Shown one piece after another: positions 27,884 to 36,700 of a DNA stretch of 64,000 bases. The notes beneath the pieces were generated by a model. It was not told the origin of the DNA and ran no database searches. It saw nothing but the letters and a program-made list of their open reading frames with translations. Each line of letters opens with the position of its first letter. Position 1 is the stretch's first letter. The translations under genes and the position numbers were made by a program. This stretch comes from Prochlorococcaceae cyanobacterium jk18x1bzbins.87. Its GTDB lineage: Bacteria; Cyanobacteriota; Cyanobacteriia; PCC-6307; Cyanobiaceae. The stretch spans positions 1 through 64,000 of the forward strand of contig JAJDUS010000129.1 in the NCBI GenBank assembly GCA_022826535.1, read 5' to 3'.

Positions 27884-30721
27884 ATGTCCACCAGCAACAT
27901 CCGCTCCGAGAACCACTTTGACTACGTCAGGATTACCCTGGCCTCTCCAGAACGGATCCGTTCCTGGGGACAGCGCACGCTGCCCAATGGTCATGTGGTG
28001 GGTGAAGTCACAAAACCGGAAACCATTAATTATCGCACATTGAAGCCGGAAATGGATGGCCTCTTTTGCGAAAAGATCTTCGGCCCGGCTAAAGACTGGG
28101 AGTGCCATTGTGGCAAATACAAGCGGGTGCGCCATCGGGGAATTGTTTGCGAGCGCTGTGGTGTGGAGGTGACCGAAAGCCGGGTCCGTCGCCATCGTAT
28201 GGGCTACATCAAGTTAGCGGCGCCTGTCTCCCACGTATGGTATTTGAAAGGGATTCCAAGTTATGTGGCGATCATCCTGGATATGTCCCTGCGGGATGTG
28301 GAGCAAATTGTCTATTTCAACTGTTATGTTGTACTGACGGAAAATGAGGAATATAATTCAATGGTGGACCAGTTCTTCAATGTTGCCACTTATTCAATAG
28401 CCTTAAGCAAATTGCCAAGTTCCGATGTAATTGTTAATCTTAGTGTTAGAGATAGTAATTCTGCCGCTGCAAAAATTAATCCAGATAAGCTGATTTTTAA
28501 TACAACTAATTGGAATGTTCCACAGAAAGTAAAAGTCATTGGCACTAACAATAAAAATAAGCAACGAAATCTCACTATAAGTTATTCAGTTTCCAGTCAA
28601 GACAGCAGATATAAAAACGAATATGTTTCAATCAATGAAGCTAGCATTAACGCAACTGATGAAGATGTCAAGAATGTTGTGATTACGCCTGGAGTGAATC
28701 CCACTGAGCCAGGAACTTACAACATCAGGCTGAGTACTGCCCCCAGTGCTGAGGTCCAAGTGACCGCCAGTCCCATTATCGATGGGGAGCCACGCTACCC
28801 GATTGGCAAGGAAGCTCTAACCCTGACAAGTGAAACCCTCAACACAAAAACAAACAAAGAACTAAAAGATCTTTGTAAGCTGTATGGTCTCAAAGGATCT
28901 GGGACAAAAGCCCAACTTTGTCAAAGACTTGAACAAGCCAGCATGGCACAGTCACCCACAGAGAATCAGTCACCCTCATCAAAAAGCTCTAATCTGGCAG
29001 TCAGTCCCCAGACGTTGATCTTTAACTCTGAAAACTGGGATGAGCCACAAAAAATCATCATTACAAGTACCGACAAAGATAATCCCCAGACTAATGTAGA
29101 TATTGGTTATCTTCTTTCCAGTGATGATATGAAATACAATGGCAGAGCAAAAATTGAGACCAATGAAGATAATGACATGGAATTAATAACAATTTCACCG
29201 GAAAGCAATGAAACTTCAGTAATACTTATGGATTCTGAGAAGTATAAGTTAAATTACAAGCAGCTTCTGACTGAAGATGAATGGCTTGAGATTGAAGATT
29301 TTATTTATACTGTAGATTTTGACATTAAGCAGGAGCCAGAGGTAAACATCGGAGCTGAGGCACTGAAACAGCTCTTGAAAGACTTGGATTTACAAACCAT
29401 CGCAGAAGAGATGCGGGAGGAAGTGGCCAAGAGTAGGGGGCAAAAGAGGGCCAGACTTATTAAACGGCTGCGGGTGATCGACAACTTTATTGCCACAAAG
29501 TCGCGGCCGGAGTGGATGGTACTGGACAATTTACCCGTCATTCCACCGGATCTGCGTCCTATGGTGCAACTGGATGGCGGTCGTTTTGCCACCAGTGATC
29601 TGAATGACCTCTATCGACGAGTGATTAACCGTAATAACCGTCTCGCCAGACTGCAAGAAATTCTTGCTCCAGAGATCATCATTCGCAACGAAAAGCGCAT
29701 GCTCCAGGAGGCTGTGGATGCCCTAATCGACAATGGACGACGGGGCCGCGTTGTTGTGGGTGCCAACAACCGCGCCTTTAAATCCCTCAGCGATATTATT
29801 GAGGGCAAGCAAGGGCGCTTCCGTCAGAACCTTCTGGGGAAGCGGGTGGACTACTCAGGACGTTCCGTGATTGTGGTGGGACCCAGCCTCAAAATCCATC
29901 AGTGCGGTTTGCCCAAAGAAATGGCCATTGAGCTGTTTCAGCCCTTTGTGATTCATCGTCTAATCCGCCAGAATATTGTCAATAACATTAAGTCCGCCAA
30001 GAAAATGATCCAGCGCAATAGTGATGAGGTGATGCTTGTTCTTCAGGAGGTCATTGATGGCCATCCCATTTTATTGAACCGCGCTCCCACATTGCACCGT
30101 TTAGGGATTCAGGCCTTTGAGCCCAAGTTGGTGGATGGCCGTGCAATTCAATTGCATCCTCTCGTCTGTCCAGCATACAACGCGGACTTCGATGGAGACC
30201 AGATGGCCGTCCATGTACCCCTGGCCCTGGAGGCCCAGGCTGAAGCTCGGCTATTAATGTTAGCCAGCAACAACGTGCTCTCCCCTGCCACAGGCACCCC
30301 CATCATCACCCCATCGCAAGACATGGTTCTGGGGGCATACTACCTGACCGCTGAGCCTCCCCGCTCCAGGAAGCCATCCTACGGCAGCCACCGCCACACC
30401 TATGCCTCCCTGGCGGATGTGAACAGCGCCTATCATCAAGGGCTACTCCGTCTGCACGATTGGGTGTGGGTCCGCTTCCATGGGGAGGTGGACAATCCTG
30501 ATGAGGGGGATCGCCCCCACCGCGTGGAGACCTTTAAGGATGGAACCCGACTTGAGCACTGGAAGTTTCGCTGCGACCGCTTCGACAGCGGTGGTCGTCT
30601 GTTCAGCCGCATGATCTTGACCACAGTGGGGCGCACTGTGATGAACCACACCATTAATACGGTGATCAGCACCCATGGGGTTAAACCTCAGCCACCCGAT
30701 TCCACCTTCACCGCCGCTTAA
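27884..30721 (+). CDS. rpoC1: DNA-directed RNA polymerase subunit gamma (beta' N-terminal part) with a 300-residue insertion
   Basis: A 945-aa protein, against roughly 630 in related cyanobacteria. Normal elements are the zinc ribbon (Cys74, Cys76, Cys89, Cys92), [17 protein letters not shown], the Rpb1 domains with [13 protein letters not shown] and [16 protein letters not shown], and the catalytic [12 protein letters not shown] with Asp768, Asp770 and Asp772. Between CYVVL (residue 151) and [15 protein letters not shown] (458 on) lie about 300 extra residues: two beta modules with a conserved Trp (W210 and W385), separated by a SAP-like motif at about 311-352. The insert is AT-rich compared with the rest of the gene. 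The frame is uninterrupted and active-site residues are intact, so it is probably expressed as one protein. Confidence 0.97.
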   Translation: MSTSNIRSENHFDYVRITLASPERIRSWGQRTLPNGHVVGEVTKPETINYRTLKPEMDGLFCEKIFGPAKDWECHCGKYKRVRHRGIVCERCGVEVTESRVRRHRMGYIKLAAPVSHVWYLKGIPSYVAIILDMSLRDVEQIVYFNCYVVLTENEEYNSMVDQFFNVATYSIALSKLPSSDVIVNLSVRDSNSAAAKINPDKLIFNTTNWNVPQKVKVIGTNNKNKQRNLTISYSVSSQDSRYKNEYVSINEASINATDEDVKNVVITPGVNPTEPGTYNIRLSTAPSAEVQVTASPIIDGEPRYPIGKEALTLTSETLNTKTNKELKDLCKLYGLKGSGTKAQLCQRLEQASMAQSPTENQSPSSKSSNLAVSPQTLIFNSENWDEPQKIIITSTDKDNPQTNVDIGYLLSSDDMKYNGRAKIETNEDNDMELITISPESNETSVILMDSEKYKLNYKQLLTEDEWLEIEDFIYTVDFDIKQEPEVNIGAEALKQLLKDLDLQTIAEEMREEVAKSRGQKRARLIKRLRVIDNFIATKSRPEWMVLDNLPVIPPDLRPMVQLDGGRFATSDLNDLYRRVINRNNRLARLQEILAPEIIIRNEKRMLQEAVDALIDNGRRGRVVVGANNRAFKSLSDIIEGKQGRFRQNLLGKRVDYSGRSVIVVGPSLKIHQCGLPKEMAIELFQPFVIHRLIRQNIVNNIKSAKKMIQRNSDEVMLVLQEVIDGHPILLNRAPTLHRLGIQAFEPKLVDGRAIQLHPLVCPAYNADFDGDQMAVHVPLALEAQAEARLLMLASNNVLSPATGTPIITPSQDMVLGAYYLTAEPPRSRKPSYGSHRHTYASLADVNSAYHQGLLRLHDWVWVRFHGEVDNPDEGDRPHRVETFKDGTRLEHWKFRCDRFDSGGRLFSRMILTTVGRTVMNHTINTVISTHGVKPQPPDSTFTAA
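28337..29230 (+). other. Foreign-looking insertion inside rpoC1: beta module, SAP domain, beta module
   Basis: Encodes residues of about 152-449. Module 1 (about 170-250) contains [20 protein letters not shown] and a following [12 protein letters not shown]. Module 2 (about 368-420) contains [19 protein letters not shown] and [12 protein letters not shown]. The shared pattern V-x-P-x-x-L-x-F, N-W-x-x-P-Q and S-S-x-D-x-x-Y is one I associate with repeat modules in large bacterial surface or secreted proteins. Between them, [20 protein letters not shown] plus QLCQRLEQA is a SAP-type helix-turn-helix. Base composition and codon choice (many AAT, ATT, AAA) differ sharply from the flanking GC-rich gene. 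Confidence 0.85.
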
Positions 30722-30774
30722 CTCACACTCCACACCCTTCTTCCAGCAGCCTGTTCCACGTCCTCCCACCACCC

Positions 30775-33700
30775 ATGACCCTTAGCAACGTCTCCGAGTC
30801 CACCACTTCCATGACCAGCTCAACCACTCCTGGCTCGAGTACAGAGACTCCTCTGATCCACAGGGGAGAGCAAAAGACAAATCGCCTTGTCTTTCGCAAT
30901 TGTATCATTGACAAGAAAGGTCTGCGCAACCTCATTGCTTGGGCCTACAAAGAGTTTGGCACTTCGGCCACAACAGCCATTGCTGATGAGCTAAAAGATC
31001 TGGGATTTCACTATGCGACCCAAGCCGCTGTTTCCATCTCTGTGGATGACTTAAGAATTCCTGAAGACAAGAAAGTTCTTCTCAACGAAGCTGAGGAGGA
31101 GATTATGCACACAGAGGAGCGCTACCGGCTGGGAGAGATTACAGAGGTGGAGCGACATACAAAGGTGATTGATACATGGACAGAGACCAATGAGCGTCTT
31201 GTTGAGGCTGTTAAGAGAACATTTACAGAACAGGATCCACTGAACTCTGTCTGGATGATGGCAAACTCTGGTGCCAGGGGAAACATGTCTCAAGTGCGGC
31301 AGCTCGTGGGAATGCGTGGATTGATGGCCAATCCCCAAGGGGAAATTATTGACCTGCCCATTCGGACAAACTTTCGCGAAGGCTTGACAGTTACAGAATA
31401 TGTGATCTCCTCCTACGGGGCCCGCAAGGGTCTGGTGGACACAGCTCTACGTACAGCAGATTCCGGTTATCTTACTCGTCGTCTGGTGGATGTTGCCCAG
31501 GATATGATTGTGCGTGATGAAGATTGTGGCACTCAGCGAGGCGTAATTATCAATGCTGATGAGAAAGGACGCTACCAAAGCAAGTTGGTGGGACGTCTGA
31601 CGGCTGAGGATATTACAGAAACAGTCAAAGTAACCCACGTCACAATTCTTGGTGGTGAGCTACACCCCTGTAATGATAAGACCATCTTGAAGCGTTTTGA
31701 CAAAGCCATTTTGATTCAGCCAGGAGACGAGCTACAAGAAGAACTGAAGAGCTCATCACTGGCTCTCGTGCAAGCCGTGAAAGTTGAACAACGTTCCGCA
31801 TTGCTGGTGAGCCAGCTTTCCCAGAAGACGTGGGAAGTCAGGCCTGGGGATTCCCTTAAGGTTGCTGATGGTAGCTGGGTTGAGGCGGCAACGATGTTAA
31901 GTGAAGAAATCGTCAGTGTCAACAGTGGGCTGATCATCGTGAATGAGAGCAACGGAATCCCATATGTTAGCCTCTTGAAAGGCTCGCTGCATCCCTGCAA
32001 AGACAAAAAAGCCTTAAAGCGATTTGAAAAAGGCTCATTAGCAAAGCCAGGAGATACTTTAACCAAAAACCTGACGGTCAGCCGATATATGTATGTACGA
32101 TCAGTCGTCTCTGATCAGGACAGCTCTTTATTCCTTAGCGAATTTCATTCTCAGGATGATTATATTATTAATACAAATACCTTACCCCTCCTTGTTAAGA
32201 AGAATCAGTGGGTTGAGTCCAATGCTGAGCTCTCCAATGGTGTGTTGAGTTCAATCGCGGGAGTTATTAATACTTATCCCACCAAGAAAAAACATCTTCT
32301 GCTGCCTCGCAATGCGGAGATTAGCGCTGAGGTCAGTGCTCAGCTTGAAGCCTATCATGTCAAGGCAGTGAAGGTCCGCTCGCCCCTCACCTGTGAGACA
32401 CCAAAATCCGTCTGTCGCCATTGCTATGGTTGGGCCTTGGCCCACAACAAGTTGGTCGATCTGGGAGAAGCTGTGGGCATTGTGGCGGCCCAGTCCATTG
32501 GTGAGCCCGGTACCCAATTGACCATGCGCACCTTCCATACCGGTGGTGTGAGCACCGCAGAAACAGGAACTGTACGCTCCACCCTGGCTGGTATTGTCAG
32601 CCTTGGTGATCAGGCACGGGTACGACCCTACCGCACACCCCATGGTGTTAACGCTTGTATTGCCGAGACAGATTTCCAGTTGACTGTCAAATCCACCTCT
32701 GACCAAGAGCAAAGCATCTCCATTACCCCAGGCTCTGTTCTGTTTGTCGAGAATGGCAGTGCTGTCAACCGTGACGATGTTCTGGGTCAGATTACAGGTG
32801 GTAATGTGAAGAAGAGTGTTGAGAAAGCCACCAAAGATGTCATCTGTGACTTAGCCGGTCAAGTAAATTATGATAGGGAAATTCAACCTCGAGAAGCCAC
32901 AGACCGTCAAGGTAACGTTACCGTTAAAGCGCAAAGGCTAGGCCAACTCTGGGTTCTCAGTGGCGACGTTTATAACCTGCCTCCAAATGCAGAACCAGTT
33001 GTTGAGGCTGGTTGCGCAGTCCAAACAGGTGATGTGCTTGCGGAAAGTCGTTTACGGAGCGAGTATGGTGGTGATGTGCGTCTACGGGATGCTACAGGCG
33101 ACTCCCGTGAGGTGCAGATTGTTACAGCTAGAATCACCATCAAAGATTTGAAGCTAGTTCAAGAAAGCAGCCATGCTGGCGAGCTATGGAATTTGGAAAG
33201 TGACGATGGTTTAATCTATCGTCTGAATACCAATCCAGGTAGCAAAATTGGTCATGGTGAAGTCATTGCTGAACTTAGTGATGAGCGCTTCAAGACCCAA
33301 AGTGGTGGTCTGGTAAAGTTTAGCCCAGGCTTGAGGATTAAAAAGGCGCGTTCAGCAAAGCATGGCTTTGAATTGTCCCACGGAGGAACCTTATTGTGGA
33401 TTCCTCAAGAAACCCATGAAATCAATAAAGATATTTCCTTGTTAATGATCAAAAATCATCAGAAAATTGAAGCTGGAACTGAAGTTGTCAAGGATATCTT
33501 CAGCCAAACATCAGGTATTGTAACAGTGATCCAGAAAAATGACATCTTAAGAGAGATCACTGTACGCGGCGGTAAAGTATACTATTGTGACATAAATCAG
33601 CCAAGTCATAAAGAAGCTCTTGAACGTTTTTCTGAAGAAGGCCTGCTTGTTAATCCTGGAGATGTGCTGATTGAAGGTGAGCTAACTGCTGAAAATATTC

Positions 33701-36700
33701 ACTATGTGGAGTCCGTTTTAGATCCATCTGAGGGCAGCCCCTTCCTCCTATTGCGCCCTGTTGAAGAGTTTGCGATTCCGGATGATGCTTATGTTCCTGC
33801 GACCACATCAGTCAAGCAAGCCAAGGGGCCATCTATGGCCTTGAAAGCCCAACAGCGTTTGATGTTTAAAGATGGTGAACTGGTGAAATCTGTGGAGCCG
33901 GTAGAGCTTCTGCGCACCCAGATCATTCTGGAAACCTCTGACACAACACCACAGATGACCGTCGATGTGGAAGTGATCCCTGGTCGCACCAAGAAGAGCC
34001 AGCGCCTCAGCATGGTGATCTTGGAAAGTCTCCTGGTGCGCCGCGACACCCTGTCTGACGCAACCCATGGCTCTACCCACACGGAATTAAAAATAGAAGA
34101 TGGCAAACGTGTTAAGCCGGGCCATGTGATTGCCACAACCCAGATTCTCTGCAAAGAAGATGGTGTGGTGCAAATCCCCCCCCTTGAGGCACGCATTAAA
34201 AAGCCTGGGGATACTGCTCTTGAGAAAGATGCTGTCATTGAGCTTTCCGCGGTGGAAAAGATGAATCAAGAAGCAAAAAGTGCCAACAGAAAGCCAGCAG
34301 AGTTTGAGGCTGAGCCTGTGCGAAGGTTAATCGTAGAGCGGGAATCCGATACCTGCAATATTGCAATTCCAGGTGAAACTTCTGTGAATGTAAAACCTGG
34401 AGAATACCTTGTCCAAGGAGATAGCTTGGTGAAGCATCAGGAGGGCTTGTCTGACTGCCAAGTAAAAATCCGTAGCGGCAATGTACACTTTTGCCAGGAC
34501 AAGCATGCTCACGAGCCTTTCCGCAAAGGTCAACTGGCCTACCCATGGCAACTCATTACTGAAGACCTTCGGACAGATGCCTTGGCATGCGTCGAGGCCG
34601 TCGAGACCCCGAAAGGTCCTGCCTTGTTGATCAGTCCCTTTGATAAACAACAGACCTGTTCCATTCACGTGAGCACCCAACAGGTTCACCGTCATGGCCA
34701 GTGGGTGGACAAGGGTACGGAACTGGTGGCTACAAGCAGTCGAGTCCGTGGCCTTGCCAAAGTCACTAAGAACCCCCACAGTCAGACTGTGAGCATTCGT
34801 AGCGGCCAGTTAATACCTTGCACGAATGAGAACACCTTGGAATGTTTCCAGCAAGGCCAATTGGTTACAGAAGGCCGTGCTTTAGATGAAGATATCATAT
34901 TGGATACGCTGACATTCGTGGAGTCTGTGGACGGACCAGAGGGGGCAATGTTGCTGTTGAGTCCTGTTCAGGAGTTTACCATCCCACAGGAATTCTATTC
35001 ACTCAACCAGGATACTCCTCTTCTCGTTGTCAACGGCCAGTGGGTTGAGGCTGGTGCTGAAATCATGCCAGATGTCTACAGTAAGCTATCTGGCGTTGTA
35101 ATGATTGACTATAATGAGCAAGAGCTAATAATTTGCCATGGCACATTGCAAATGTGTCAAGAACAATCAATTCTAGATCGCTTTAGAGAAGGCTTACTGT
35201 CTGATATGAATGATAAAATGATTTCTGAAAATCCATCTAAAAATTCAGAAAGATCTCAAAACTTCTCTGCAATGTATGTTCAATCTGTTGATACCCCAGA
35301 AGGCTCTGCCCTTTTATTGAGCCCAGTATATGCTAAAACATTTAAGATTCCAGAAGACATTTATGTGTTTAACCTAGATGTGAACTTGTTGATTACTGAT
35401 GGGCAATGGGTAAAACCTGGAGCACGCCTGACCGAGTCTCCCATCACAAGCCAAAGGGAAGGTGTGGCAGTTCTTACAGATAAGAGCATTACCATTCTTT
35501 CTGGAGAACAGCATCTCTGCGATAATCAAAGTATCCTGAAGCGTTTTCGTAAAGGTATTTTAGTGAATCCAGGTATCGCTTTAGTGGATGACTTCATTAC
35601 AGATGCATTGACCTATGTTCAGTCCGTAGACACTCCCCAAGGCTCTGCTCTTTTGATCAGTCCCCTCTCGCAAGATATTTACCAGATTAACCGTGCCCAA
35701 ACCCCGCTTCAGGTGCAACAGGGGCAATATGTCAAGCGTGGCGATATAGTGGTCCCAGGTTTGAAGACGAAACGATCCGGCATTGTGGTGATTGGCGAGG
35801 TTCATGCCACCTCCCCCACCAGTGGCGTGGTGGAAGCTATTCGTCCCGGTTGGTTGCGCCTCCGTGTTGGCCGCCCCTATATGGTTTCCCCGGAATCCAT
35901 CCTTCATGTTCGGGACGGTGGTTTGGTGCAGCGCGGTGATGCCCTTGCCCTATTGGTGTTTGAGCGCGCCAAAACAGGTGATATTGTTCAAGGCCTGCCC
36001 CGTATTGAAGAATTGCTGGAAGCCCGTCGGCCTCGCGATGCTTCTGTGCTGTGTCAGAGTTCGGGGCACGTGAAACTGGAGATTGGTGAGGATGAAGAAG
36101 TGTTGGTCAAAGTTATTGAAGATCAACAAGGAGATGGTTCCTATGACATCCCTGCAGACCACAGCATTGGGGGGGTGACCAAGGCAAGCAAGCCGGCCCC
36201 ATGGGATGAAGATCAATACAAGACAGCACTCCTGGGTGTGGGTGAGTTGGGTACAATGATGGTGAAGGCCCTGCAGGATCTCTGCCGTTGCCATGGTCTG
36301 AAGGGCTACACCCAATGGAAGAAGCCGGAGCTCTGCCGCAGGCTGGAGCGGGCTGGCGTCACGGCACCACCCCCAGCGCTGCAGGACCTCAAGGCTGAGC
36401 AATTGATTGAGCTTGTGGAGAAGCTGGATCCTTCCGGGGTGCAGCGTGCCAAGCTGCTTAAGGGCAACTTCAACAAAAAAACACTGGCTGAACTAGAAGA
36501 ACTGAGCAAAAAACATAATGTTCATACCATCACCCCGAAGCAGAAGGGGAAAAAGACGGTACTTATTCGGTGCTTGGAAGATGCGGGTGTCTTGATGCCA
36601 GCCGCCTCGATTAACGCACAAAACGAAAAAGCCCTCATCGCTTTTATTAATAAAATCGACCCTTCTCAGGAGAAGCGAGCCGCTTTCCTGGAAGGTCGCT

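Noticed and set aside
28337-29230. Intein in RpoC1
   Set aside because: The insert does not start with Cys/Ser nor end in HN followed by Cys/Ser/Thr, lacks intein blocks and homing endonuclease motifs, and is made of beta modules and a SAP domain.
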